Under the pieces are notes generated by a model. That model had not been told where the DNA came from. It made no database searches and worked only from the letters and a program-made list of their open reading frames with translations. The translations under genes were made by a program, and so were the position numbers. Shown in pieces: positions 1 to 6,958 of a stretch of DNA of 21,452 nucleotides. The stretch's first letter is position 1. Every line of letters begins with the position of its first letter. Source of the DNA: an uncultured Eubacteriales bacterium (GTDB lineage Bacteria > Bacillota > Clostridia > UBA1381 > UBA9506); contig UQYH01000028.1 in the NCBI GenBank assembly GCA_900545185.1, positions 1 to 21,452 of the forward strand, written 5' to 3'.

Positions 1-22
1 ATAATATTTGAAGTAAAGCAGA

Positions 23-74
23 TGACATTCATAAAATGTCATAAAAGCTAAAATGTTTCATTATGAAACATTTT
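23..74. promoter_or_regulatory. two adjacent AT-rich palindromes (possible operators)
   Basis: Two perfect inverted repeats lie 8 bases apart: TGACATT (23-29) with AATGTCA (35-41), spacer 5, and AAAATGTTTCA (50-60) with TGAAACATTTT (64-74), spacer 3. The half-sites resemble each other (AATGT-CA and AATGTTTCA), as expected for paired sites of one repressor. A weak promoter-like pair (TTGAAG 8-13, TAAAAT 32-37) overlaps the first one. They may serve a gene outside the left edge. The second could instead be a weak hairpin terminator, but its stem is nearly all A/T. Confidence 0.35.
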
Positions 75-167
75 ATATACATACGTATGCAATCGTCACA
101 GGTACGCGGCAGAACGCACAATTTTGTACCCTTGCCCGAAATTTAAAAAACCTGCTGCATAAATTTC

Positions 168-196
168 TTTACTTTAGCCATAAAATGGTATATAAT
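168..196 (+). promoter_or_regulatory. sigma-A-type promoter of murD-M42 operon
   Basis: TTTACT (168-173) and a perfect TATAAT (191-196) are separated by 17 bases, about 40 bases before the murD start. The -35 matches consensus at four of six positions. The rest of 1-236 contains no credible gene. Confidence 0.65.
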
Positions 197-236
197 AAAC
201 GTAGAAACAGTGAAGAGACAGAAAAGAGGAGCGCAA

Positions 237-1592
237 GTGAAGCTAAATTTGGAAGAATGGAAAAAAAGTCTTTTTCATAAGGATATATGCGTGGTGGGCA
301 TCGGCATCAGTCATTTGCCGCTGATTGATTACCTTGTGTCGCTGGGTGCCAATGTGACGGCTTGCGATGCCAAAACAGCAGAGCAATTGGGTGCAAACGG
401 ACGTGCTTTGGCCGAAAAAGGGGTGCGCCTTAAGCTGGGAGACAATTACCTGCAGGATCTTTCGGGTGATATCATTTTTAAAACACCGGGGCTGCGGCCG
501 GATGTTCCTGCGCTTTTGGACGCGGCGGCGCACGGCATTTGCGTAACGACGGAAATGGAAACGTTTTTAGAGCTGTGTCCGGCACATGTGACGGCCGTGA
601 CGGGCAGCGACGGCAAAACAACCACAACAACGCTCATTTACAAGCTTTTGTCGGCGGCAGGCTTTAAAACGCATGTGGGCGGCAATATCGGCGCGCCGCT
701 TTTGCCGCAGATCGATACCATTGCCAAGACGGATCGGGTGGTGCTGGAGCTTTCGAGCTTTCAGCTGCAAACGATGACAACTGCACCGCAAACGGCGGTT
801 ATCACCAATATTTCTCCCAATCATTTGGATTATCATAAGGATTATGGGGAATATATAGAAGCAAAGAAAAATATTCTGCGTTATCAATCGGCACATGATT
901 TGGCGGTGCTGAACCTGGACAATGAAGTGACGCGCAAGCTTTCGAAAGAAGCAAACGGACGCGTGCTGACCTTTTCGCGTCGGGACAAGGCAGATATTTG
1001 CCTTGAGGACGGACAAATTTATGTTTGCGGTGAACCTGTTTTGCCGATTGCGGACATACGGATTCCCGGTATGCATAATGTGGAAAATTATATGGCGGCC
1101 ATCGGGGCGGTGTATCCTGCGGTTTCTAAGGAAGCAATCGTCACCTGTGCCAACACCTTCGGCGGTGTGGCGCATCGGCTGGAATTTGTGCGTGAGCTTA
1201 GCGGCGTGCGGTATTTTAACAGCTCGATTGATTCTTCGCCCAATCGTACCATTCATGCACTCAGTGTGTTTTCTGAGCCGGTGGTTTTAATTGCCGGCGG
1301 CAAGGATAAGGGGATTCCCTATGATGACTTGGGTCCTGCGGTACGGAAGCATGCCAAGGCGCTTGTGCTGATTGGCGCAACGGCCAAAACCATTGCCGAG
1401 GTGGCGCAAAAAGCCGCGCCGCAGGTGCCTGTATACTTTGCCAAAAGCTATGAATCGGCCGTTTTGCAGGCCAAAAATCTGGCAGAGCCGGGCGATGTTG
1501 TGTTGCTATCCAATGCCAGCACCAGTTTTGATATGTTTAAAAATTTTGAAGAACGCGGTAATTTATTTAAGGATTTGGTGAATCGTTTATGA
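237..1592 (+). CDS. murD: UDP-N-acetylmuramoyl-L-alanine--D-glutamate ligase
   Basis: Cytoplasmic Mur ligase adding D-glutamate to UDP-MurNAc-L-alanine in peptidoglycan precursor synthesis. The N-terminal Rossmann-like domain opens with a VVGIGIS-type loop (about residues 19-25). The central ATPase domain carries the Mur P-loop VTGSDGKTTTT (about 121-131). The Mur C-terminal domain follows, with the AHRLE motif, a DSSPNRT segment where many MurDs have DSKATN, and GGKDKGIPYDDL. At 451 residues it matches the usual family length. I chose GTG 237 because AGAGGA (225-230) sits 6 bases upstream; an in-frame GTG at 210 has no such site. It is first in the transcript, and its stop overlaps the next start (ATGA at 1589-1592), so it is translationally coupled to the peptidases. 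No neighbouring mur or fts genes are present, so this is not a classic dcw cluster. Confidence 0.96.
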   Translation: MKLNLEEWKKSLFHKDICVVGIGISHLPLIDYLVSLGANVTACDAKTAEQLGANGRALAEKGVRLKLGDNYLQDLSGDIIFKTPGLRPDVPALLDAAAHGICVTTEMETFLELCPAHVTAVTGSDGKTTTTTLIYKLLSAAGFKTHVGGNIGAPLLPQIDTIAKTDRVVLELSSFQLQTMTTAPQTAVITNISPNHLDYHKDYGEYIEAKKNILRYQSAHDLAVLNLDNEVTRKLSKEANGRVLTFSRRDKADICLEDGQIYVCGEPVLPIADIRIPGMHNVENYMAAIGAVYPAVSKEAIVTCANTFGGVAHRLEFVRELSGVRYFNSSIDSSPNRTIHALSVFSEPVVLIAGGKDKGIPYDDLGPAVRKHAKALVLIGATAKTIAEVAQKAAPQVPVYFAKSYESAVLQAKNLAEPGDVVLLSNASTSFDMFKNFEERGNLFKDLVNRL

Positions 1593-2632
1593 AGCATACA
1601 TTGATGAATTTGGCGGCAGCAGACGGCATCTCCGGCTTTGAGTTTTCGTTAACCGATACGGTTTGCCGCTTGCTCAGCCCCTACTGCGAAAGCGTAGAGG
1701 CCGACCCGATGGGCAATGTCGTCGGTGTGATCCCCGGCACGGAACCGGCCGGCGGCTCTGTCATGCTGGAGGCGCATATAGACGGTATCGGACTGATGGT
1801 GTCGGATATCAGCGAGGATGGCTTTTTGTCTTTTGTTCCTGTCGGCGGTGTGGACGGCGCCATTTTGCCGGGAGCGGAGGTGCGTGTCTGCGGACGTGAG
1901 GTGCTGTACGGTGTGATTGGTGCAAAGCCGCCGCATTTGCAAACCGGAGGCGAAAGCGGTGCGGCAGATTGGCACGATATGGTGATTGATATCGGCTGCG
2001 GCGGTGAAGCGGCACGGCAAAAGGTGGCAGTGGGCGATATGGTTTGCTTTGCCGAACGCCCCAAGGCCTTGCACGGCGGCGTTCTTTCGGGCAAGAGCTT
2101 TGATGACCGTGCCGGGCTGATTTCTCTCCTTTTATGTTTGGAGGAACTGAAGGGTGCAGAGCTGCCGTTTACGGTTTATGTCGTGGCGGCGGTGCAGGAG
2201 GAGGTTGGCCTGCGCGGTGCGGCCATGGTGAGTGAACGGCTGATGCCGGACTGTGCGTTTGTGGTGGATGTTTGCCACGGTGACACGCCCGATGCAGGCC
2301 GGGAGAGTATTTTTAAATTGAAAAGCGGTGCGGTTATCAGCTTTGGCCCTAACATTCATCCGTATCTTTCCAATTTGGCCAAAACGGTTGCACAGAGCGA
2401 GGAAATTACGGTTAGCTATGATGCCGACGGCGGCGATACGGGCACGGATGCATGGGCGGTACAGGTGGCCGGGACAGGCATACCTGTTTTGCTGCTTTCT
2501 GTTCCGCTGCGCTATATGCACACCACGGTTGAAACCTTGCATTATGATGATGTGAAGGCGGTGGGCGCGCTGCTTGCGGCTATGCTGCAAAAACTGGATT
2601 TGGAGGAACTGGCATGTACCTTTCGGAATTAA
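1589..2632 (+). CDS. M42 family metallo-aminopeptidase, paralogue 1
   Basis: Predicted dinuclear-metal aminopeptidase of the TET/YsdC/FrvX (M42) family; members are cytosolic, usually dodecameric, and trim peptides. Expected ligands are visible: H63 and D65 (AHID), D172 (DDR), E204-E205 (QEEVGLRG), D227 (VVDV) and H311 (MHTT). The PDZ-like insertion with GVIGAKPPHL is present. At 347 residues the length is normal. In the usual HMDE(I/V)G motif the glutamate after the metal-binding Asp is glycine here (HIDGIG), unlike the two downstream paralogues. The start overlaps the murD stop by 4 bases, and the end overlaps paralogue 2 by 19. Databases often mislabel this family as endoglucanase. The family call is firm; the substrate is unknown. 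Confidence 0.93.
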   Translation: MKHTLMNLAAADGISGFEFSLTDTVCRLLSPYCESVEADPMGNVVGVIPGTEPAGGSVMLEAHIDGIGLMVSDISEDGFLSFVPVGGVDGAILPGAEVRVCGREVLYGVIGAKPPHLQTGGESGAADWHDMVIDIGCGGEAARQKVAVGDMVCFAERPKALHGGVLSGKSFDDRAGLISLLLCLEELKGAELPFTVYVVAAVQEEVGLRGAAMVSERLMPDCAFVVDVCHGDTPDAGRESIFKLKSGAVISFGPNIHPYLSNLAKTVAQSEEITVSYDADGGDTGTDAWAVQVAGTGIPVLLLSVPLRYMHTTVETLHYDDVKAVGALLAAMLQKLDLEELACTFRN

Positions 2633-3651
2633 CGGCGCTTTCGGGCGTTTCGGGCAATGAACAGGCCGTGCGCGCTTATATTTGCGAAAGACTGCACGGA
2701 CACTGCGAAAAAATTGAAATTGATAGCATGGGCAATGTGATGGCCTTTAAAAGCGGCACGAAACAAACCAACCGGACCTTAATGCTGTGTGCACATATGG
2801 ACGAAGTGGGATTAATTGTGAGCCGCATTACAGAAGAAGGTTTTTTAAAGTTTAAAACGGTCGGCGGTATTGATCCGCGCGTGCTGGTTTCTAAGCGCGT
2901 GTATGTGGGACAAAACGCTTTGCCGGGTGTCATCGGCCGCAAGGCGATTCATCTTTTAACGGTAGAGGAACGAAAAAAAGCCCCGAAGGTTAAGGATTTG
3001 CTGATTGACATCGGCGCGGCCGATATGGCCGAAGCCGAAACACTTGTATCGGTTGGCGATTATGTGACCTTTGACAGCGACTTTGTGGAATTTGGAGAAG
3101 GACGCATTAAAGCCAAAGCGCTTGATGATAGGGTGGGCTGCGCGGTTTTGCTGCAGCTTTTGGAAAAAGAATGTGCCGTTGACCGCTGGTTTGTTTTTAC
3201 CGTACAGGAGGAGACAGGCCTGCGCGGCGCGCGGCTGTGCGCACGCAGAATTAAGCCTGATTTGGCTGTGGTGCTGGAGGGGACAACCTGTTCGGACTTG
3301 CCCGGCACGGAGGATAAAATGACCTCAACGCGTTTGGGCGGCGGCGCGGCCATATCGCTGATTGACGGCGCAACAAGCTATAACCGCACCCTGGCTCGGT
3401 GGCTGTATGACCTGGGACAGCAAAAGGGCATTGCGGTGCAGTTTAAAAAAACGGCCACTGGCGGCAATGATGCAGGGAGCATCCACACGGCGGCCGGCGG
3501 TATTTTGACGGCTGCGATTTCCGTGCCGGCACGGTATATTCATTCACCGTCCGGCGTGATTGCAAAAGATGATTACAGCGCGGTTTTACAATTAACCGAG
3601 GCATTACTGGAGGAGGCAGATTATGCTTGCACGTTTACAAAAACTATGTGA
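2614..3651 (+). CDS. M42 family metallo-aminopeptidase, paralogue 2
   Basis: Second M42 peptidase of the trio, 345 residues. Visible metal and catalytic residues are H61 and D63 (AHMDEVG), D171 (DDR), E199-E200 (QEETGLRG) and H310 (YIHSP). At the position where paralogues 1 and 3 have Asp (VVDV, AIDV), this one has Glu, E222 (VVLEGT), an acidic swap that should still bind metal. GVIGRKAIHLL and GGNDAGSIH mark the PDZ-like insert and the late substrate/metal loop. The start is inside the previous gene, preceded by GGAGGAACTGGC; the end overlaps the next gene by 29 bases. Sequence divergence from both neighbours indicates an old duplication rather than an assembly duplicate. Confidence 0.93.
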   Translation: MYLSELTALSGVSGNEQAVRAYICERLHGHCEKIEIDSMGNVMAFKSGTKQTNRTLMLCAHMDEVGLIVSRITEEGFLKFKTVGGIDPRVLVSKRVYVGQNALPGVIGRKAIHLLTVEERKKAPKVKDLLIDIGAADMAEAETLVSVGDYVTFDSDFVEFGEGRIKAKALDDRVGCAVLLQLLEKECAVDRWFVFTVQEETGLRGARLCARRIKPDLAVVLEGTTCSDLPGTEDKMTSTRLGGGAAISLIDGATSYNRTLARWLYDLGQQKGIAVQFKKTATGGNDAGSIHTAAGGILTAAISVPARYIHSPSGVIAKDDYSAVLQLTEALLEEADYACTFTKTM

Positions 3652-4612
3652 AACAGCGGCGCCGTCCGGAGCGGAGGGCGCGTTGGCGAAGATAATAGAG
3701 GAGGAAATTCGTCCGTTTGCGGATGAAATATATCAAGATGCACTGGGTAACCTGATTGCCCACAAAAAGGGTGACGGAAAACGCCTGATGTTTGCCGCGC
3801 ATATGGACGAAATTGGTTTGACAGCCACCTGTTACGGTGAAAAAGGGCAGATTTATGTATCCGCTCTGGGCGGGATCAATCCGCATGCGGCGCTGTATCA
3901 GCACGTGCAGTTTACAGGCGGCGCAAAGGGTGTTTTGGTGCCGGACGGCAAACAGGCCGATTTGATCAAAACGCTTAAAACGGGCGATATGTATGTTGAT
4001 GTGGGGGCAGGCAGCGAGGAAGAAGCGCAAAAGCTTGTGGCCTTGGGTGAAACAGCCGTGTTTGACGGTGCGTTTTACAAACAGGGAGATGTGGTTGTCT
4101 CGAAGGCTTTGGATAATCGTGCCGGGTGCTGTGTGCTGATAGAAGCCATGCGGCGCATTCAACACCATTCCAACGACCTGTATTTTGTATTTACCGTCAG
4201 CGAGGAATTGGGCTTGCGCGGCGCAAAGGCGGCCGCCGTGAGCGTTAAACCGGATTTTGCTGTGGCAATTGATGTGACGCGGACGGGAGATACCCCCTCC
4301 GGCGGCAAGATGGCTGTTAAACTGGGACAAGGTGTGGCCGTTAAAATTATGGACAGTTCCTTTTTGGCGCATCCTATCATAAAAACAGCCATGCAGGCAG
4401 TGTGTAACGATCAAAACATTCCCTTTCAGCCGGAGGTGCTGGAGCGTGGCGGTACGGATGCAGGCGCAATCCATTTAACGGGCGGCGGTGTGCCGTCCGG
4501 CTGTATTTCAATTCCCACGCGGTATATTCATACCCCGTGCGAGATGATTCATCAATCGGATTTGGAAGCGGCAGCGGCATTGGCAACCGCTTTGATTGAA
4601 AGAGGCTTATAA
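3623..4612 (+). CDS. M42 family metallo-aminopeptidase, paralogue 3
   Basis: Third M42 peptidase, 329 residues. Ligands H60 and D62 (AHMDEIG), D164 (DNR), E194-E195 (SEELGLRG), D217 (AIDVTRTGDTP) and H303 (YIHTP) are all present, so it should be an active dinuclear aminopeptidase. AGGAGG (3611-3616) precedes the ATG by 6 bases within paralogue 2. It is slightly shorter than its partners, mainly in the insert after GVLVPDG, where the usual KPPHL motif is not kept (VPDGKQADL). The trio shares one promoter and is translationally chained, which suits hetero-oligomer formation or complementary specificities; that is inference. Substrate preference cannot be read from the sequence. Confidence 0.93.
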   Translation: MLARLQKLCETAAPSGAEGALAKIIEEEIRPFADEIYQDALGNLIAHKKGDGKRLMFAAHMDEIGLTATCYGEKGQIYVSALGGINPHAALYQHVQFTGGAKGVLVPDGKQADLIKTLKTGDMYVDVGAGSEEEAQKLVALGETAVFDGAFYKQGDVVVSKALDNRAGCCVLIEAMRRIQHHSNDLYFVFTVSEELGLRGAKAAAVSVKPDFAVAIDVTRTGDTPSGGKMAVKLGQGVAVKIMDSSFLAHPIIKTAMQAVCNDQNIPFQPEVLERGGTDAGAIHLTGGGVPSGCISIPTRYIHTPCEMIHQSDLEAAAALATALIERGL

Positions 4613-4630
4613 CACAATAGAAGATGTTTG

Positions 4631-4677
4631 CCGCCGTTATGAGCGGCGGGGCTGCTTTTTGCGGCGCTGTAAGCCGC
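4631..4677 (+). terminator. tandem GC-rich hairpins after M42 cluster
   Basis: CCGCCG (4631-4636) pairs with CGGCGG (4644-4649). The sequence then runs through a short GGCTGC stretch to five Ts (4656-4660). A second hairpin, GCGGC/GCCGC (4661-4665, 4673-4677), follows. The T run is short and not directly against the stem, so termination may be partial and the DUF4190 gene may be reached by read-through. I saw no convincing promoter in 4613-4738. Confidence 0.4.
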
Positions 4678-4741
4678 TGCAAATGTGAAATTATGGGGCT
4701 TTCTGCCCTTTATGAAAAACTGACAGAAGGGGTGTTACGTG

Positions 4742-5368
4742 ATGGACTACAAGAAAAATTTACCCGGCGAAACGATGTATGACAAGGCGTATACCGATGC
4801 GGAGCGTGAAGAAAAGGAAAACGCTGCGGCAGAGGGGGCATCTGCGCAGAACGCGGAAACAGTACAGGACATGGGAACAAATGATGCATCGGCTGCCGAG
4901 ACGACCTCTGCAACGAGTGCCGAAGGCAGCACGGGCGGCCATGCAGGCACGGCAGCACAAGCGGACAATACGGCACAAGCAGAGCCGAGAACGGCCGTAT
5001 ATGACGTGCCGCCGCAAGCACGGCCGACTGCACAAACGGCCGAAAAACCGGCACCGAACCTAAAGCGGCAATTTGCCATAGCCTCTATGGTGCTGGGCAT
5101 TTGCTCACCGGTTATTTTGTTTGCAATTCCGCTGATCGGTATTGTACCGGCGGCAGTCGGCAGCGTATTCAGTCTTGTGTTTGGCATTTACAGCCATAAA
5201 GAATATCCCGGCTTTTGCTGGAGCGGTATTATTTTATCGATTATCACACTGGTTTTGGCGCTACTTATGGTGATATTGGGCTGTATTGTCGGCTGGAGTA
5301 TGATTTTGTATTTTGCAAATTACGCGCAGGACAGTTTTCCGAATTTTTATCGGGGCTTTTATTACTAA
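4742..5368 (+). CDS. DUF4190-like membrane protein with disordered N-terminus
   Basis: Unknown function. Residues about 1-105 are hydrophilic and low-complexity, rich in Ala, Glu, Thr and Gln, with no predicted fold. The rest resembles the DUF4190 arrangement: FAIASMVLGICSPVILF, then a Pro/Gly-rich turn, IGIVPAAVGSVFSLVFGIY, then WSGIILSIITLVLALLMVILGCIVGW, giving two or three membrane segments. There is no signal peptide, so the long soluble N-terminus probably faces the cytoplasm. AAGGGG (4727-4732) lies 9 bases before ATG 4742; an adjoining GTG at 4739 is an equally possible start one residue longer. The gene ends 5 bases before the hairpin-array element. Exact family membership needs a profile search. 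Confidence 0.7.
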   Translation: MDYKKNLPGETMYDKAYTDAEREEKENAAAEGASAQNAETVQDMGTNDASAAETTSATSAEGSTGGHAGTAAQADNTAQAEPRTAVYDVPPQARPTAQTAEKPAPNLKRQFAIASMVLGICSPVILFAIPLIGIVPAAVGSVFSLVFGIYSHKEYPGFCWSGIILSIITLVLALLMVILGCIVGWSMILYFANYAQDSFPNFYRGFYY

Positions 5369-5373
5369 ACATC

Positions 5374-5670
5374 AAACAGAGCACAGCTTCCGCAAAGGGC
5401 AGAGACTGTGCTCAGACTGTCGAAAAACTATATTATAATCCAACTTGAGAAGTTGTCAGAGGGGTATCCCCCTCTGACTTAAAACGCGGTTTTCGCGGGC
5501 GTGTACCGCAAAAACCGCTCCTATAAAGGGCTGGCGCGGTGAGCGCCGCGCGAGCGAAAGCCCTTATTCTCAAGCGAAAACTCTCGAAGAGAGATTTCGA
5601 CTTGAAGCGTGTCGACTTTTTCGACACGCTCAGCACAGCTTCCGCAAAGGGCAGAGGCTGTGCTCTGTTT
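5374..5670. repeat. hairpin-array intergenic element with 14-bp terminal inverted repeats
   Basis: This fills the 330-base gap between two convergent genes. Terminal repeats are perfect: AAACAGAGCACAGC (5374-5387) and its complement (5657-5670). Each end carries the same 33-base unit (5381-5413 and 5633-5665, 32 of 33 identical), which folds on itself. Between them lie GTCAGAGGGG/CCCCTCTGAC (5455-5464, 5469-5478), GCGGTTTT/AAAACCGC with inner GCGG/CCGC (5486-5518), AAGGGCT/AGCCCTT with inner GCGCGG/CCGCGC (5526-5565), an interrupted 15-bp hairpin (5570-5605) and AGCGTGTCGA/TCGACACGCT (5606-5630). It could be a MITE-like repeat, a structured RNA or a convergent-gene terminator. No target-site duplication is evident, and a frame through it looks non-coding. 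Confidence 0.75.
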
Positions 5671-5698
5671 ATGCTGTACGTGATTCGATCAGGCAAAA

Positions 5699-5938
5699 TT
5701 ACAGTGCGCTGAGCACGTACTTGTTAAAAAAAGTCTCTGTCGCGTCCGGCACGACCGAGTAAAACGTATCGTCCACGGTAACGCAAACGCCTTTTTGACA
5801 TTCGCCCATACAAAATGTGCCCGAAAGCTCAACCGTATCGATTAAATGATGTGAAGCGATTAAAGACTGCAGCTGTTCAATAACCTGTCTGGAGCCTTTA
5901 ATGTGACAAGAGGAACCAATACAAACCGTTATTTTCAT
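5699..5938 (-). CDS. thioredoxin-like [2Fe-2S] ferredoxin domain protein
   Basis: A 79-residue single-domain protein. Cysteines C6 and C11 (VCIGSSC) and C43 and C47 (FCMGEC) form the CX4C...CX3C pattern of thioredoxin-fold [2Fe-2S] ferredoxins, such as the NuoE/HndA C-terminal domain; C52 is extra. The family carries electrons in the cytoplasm, often as a module of NADH dehydrogenases or electron-bifurcating hydrogenases. Here it is free-standing. The start is supported by GGAAGG a few bases upstream on the minus strand. It lies 41 bases behind the APH-like kinase gene, most likely on the same transcript, whose leader contains a Rex-type operator; an NADH-responsive redox role would fit. The partner protein is not in this window. 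Confidence 0.83.
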   Translation of the reverse strand: MKITVCIGSSCHIKGSRQVIEQLQSLIASHHLIDTVELSGTFCMGECQKGVCVTVDDTFYSVVPDATETFFNKYVLSAL

Positions 5939-5979
5939 TTTGCAACCTTCCTTACATAATAAAAGTTTTATATGAATCG

Positions 5980-6720
5980 TTATTCTGTGTGAATCGCGGC
6001 CGTGTAAAAGGCGCGTTCCTTTTCGTTTCCTTTAACGCTTTGCGCTGCGGCAACAAGCGGTATCCATGCTTGAATTTGCGCGGCTTCTGTCTTGTTTTTT
6101 TTACAAAATAAAGAGAGATACTCCGCGGCAGTCTCCCGGTTTTGATGCAAGCAAAACAGCAAATAGGTTCGAGCCGCATCGGCCGCGGGATTTCCCTGTG
6201 TGGCATGTGACCAGTCCAAAATATAAGGCGTTTCGTTTTCATCGATAATAATATTGGCCGGAGCAAAATCGCCGTGGCAAAGCTTACTGCCGCTTGGCAT
6301 ATTGCTTAAATTGTGCAAAAGTGCGGTGCGCGTGGCTTCGTCCAAATCGGCTCTGTTAATCCGATGGCGCATTTTATCGGCAAGGTTATGTAAAAGCGGA
6401 CAACACTGTGCGTGTACGGTAAGCTGCAAGTCAACAAACCGTTCCAGACATTCGCTTTTTTTCTGCGGTTCTTCATGCATCAGCTGCGCCAGGGTTTTGC
6501 CTTTAATATAGCTGTAAACAATGGCCCATTTTCCTTCAATGGTCGTGACTTCTTTAATCTTCGGAATCATAAGGGCGGTTTCTTCAACGCGTGCCTGATT
6601 TAAGGCTTCGTTTAAAATATCCCCCTTGGAAAAATCACTGCTAAACACCTTCATGCACAAATCGCCGTCGCGATAAACGGTTTTATTGTTCCTGACGGCA
6701 ATAATTCTGTCCAGCTTCAT
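5980..6720 (-). CDS. APH-family (aminoglycoside/choline kinase-like) phosphotransferase
   Basis: A 246-residue protein with the eukaryotic-kinase-like APH fold. The Brenner motif CHGDFAPANIII supplies the catalytic Asp and metal-binding Asn, and YILDWSHA supplies the second metal-binding Asp. The N-terminal lobe is compact, with a VYSYIKGKTL hinge. Such proteins phosphorylate small hydroxylated molecules; the substrate here is unknown, and nothing around it suggests drug resistance. AAAGGAGGA (complement of 6729-6737) is 8 bases before the ATG. A promoter lies upstream (6827-6855) and two inverted repeats, one a perfect Rex-type site, lie between promoter and start. The [2Fe-2S] ferredoxin gene follows, an unexpected partner for a kinase. 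Confidence 0.85.
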   Translation of the reverse strand: MKLDRIIAVRNNKTVYRDGDLCMKVFSSDFSKGDILNEALNQARVEETALMIPKIKEVTTIEGKWAIVYSYIKGKTLAQLMHEEPQKKSECLERFVDLQLTVHAQCCPLLHNLADKMRHRINRADLDEATRTALLHNLSNMPSGSKLCHGDFAPANIIIDENETPYILDWSHATQGNPAADAARTYLLFCLHQNRETAAEYLSLFCKKNKTEAAQIQAWIPLVAAAQSVKGNEKERAFYTAAIHTE

Positions 6721-6757
6721 GCCGGGGTTCCTCCTTTGGTGTGCACAAACAACATAT

Positions 6758-6775
6758 TTGTTAATAATTTAACAA
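6758..6775. promoter_or_regulatory. Rex-type redox operator
   Basis: TTGTTAATAATTTAACAA is an exact match to the published clostridial Rex consensus TTGTTAA-N4-TTAACAA. Rex represses when the NADH/NAD+ ratio is low. The site lies 38-55 bases upstream of the kinase start and about 45-62 bases past the predicted transcription start, where a bound repressor could block elongation. Confidence 0.65.
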
Positions 6776-6792
6776 CGCGTGTGTAAAATAAA

Positions 6793-6816
6793 ACTTGTTA
6801 ATATTGTATAACAAGT
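6793..6816. promoter_or_regulatory. second TTGTTA/TAACAA inverted repeat
   Basis: ACTTGTTA (6793-6800) and TAACAAGT (6809-6816) form a perfect 8-bp inverted repeat with an 8-base spacer, just past the predicted minus-strand transcription start. It shares TTGTTA/TAACAA halves with the Rex-type site, but its half-site spacing is 2 bases longer. It could be a weak secondary Rex site or another operator. Confidence 0.4.
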
Positions 6817-6826
6817 ATGCAAATAT

Positions 6827-6855
6827 AGTATAACACATATCATTCCGTTTCGCAA
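6827..6855 (-). promoter_or_regulatory. promoter of kinase-ferredoxin operon
   Basis: On the minus strand TTGCGA (6855-6850) and TATACT (6832-6827) are 17 bases apart. The -10 matches five of six positions and the -35 four of six. Both inverted repeats lie downstream of it. Confidence 0.55.
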
Positions 6856-6892
6856 GAGCAAATCACATATTTTAACGCAAAAAACTGCGGAG

Positions 6893-6921
6893 TTGACTTT
6901 GCCTGCAAAAACTGATATACT
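6893..6921 (+). promoter_or_regulatory. promoter of ymdB
   Basis: TTGACT (6893-6898) and TATACT (6916-6921) are separated by 17 bases, five of six matches in each box. It fires away from the kinase promoter, so this 238-base gap is a divergent regulatory region. Confidence 0.75.
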
Positions 6922-6958
6922 AATTGAAAGATGAATTTTAAACAGAAGGGTTGAAGAT

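Noticed and set aside
53..280. 75-codon + strand open frame before murD
   Set aside because: It begins inside a palindrome, has no ribosome site, spans the murD promoter and runs into murD; its composition does not resemble a protein.
2614..4612. M42 repeats as an assembly duplication
   Set aside because: The three proteins differ throughout and at metal-site residues, with distinct overlaps; they are diverged paralogues.
5365..5680. Target-site duplication flanking the hairpin element
   Set aside because: The bases just outside the terminal repeats (ATC on the left, ATG on the right) do not form a convincing direct repeat.
5433..5696. 87-codon minus-strand open frame across the hairpin element
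   Set aside because: It follows the inverted-repeat structure rather than codon logic and lacks a convincing ribosome site; it is best explained as a by-product of the repeat.
5980..6720. Aminoglycoside resistance gene
   Set aside because: Only the broad APH motifs match; there is no mobile context and the operon partner is a ferredoxin, so a housekeeping kinase is likelier.
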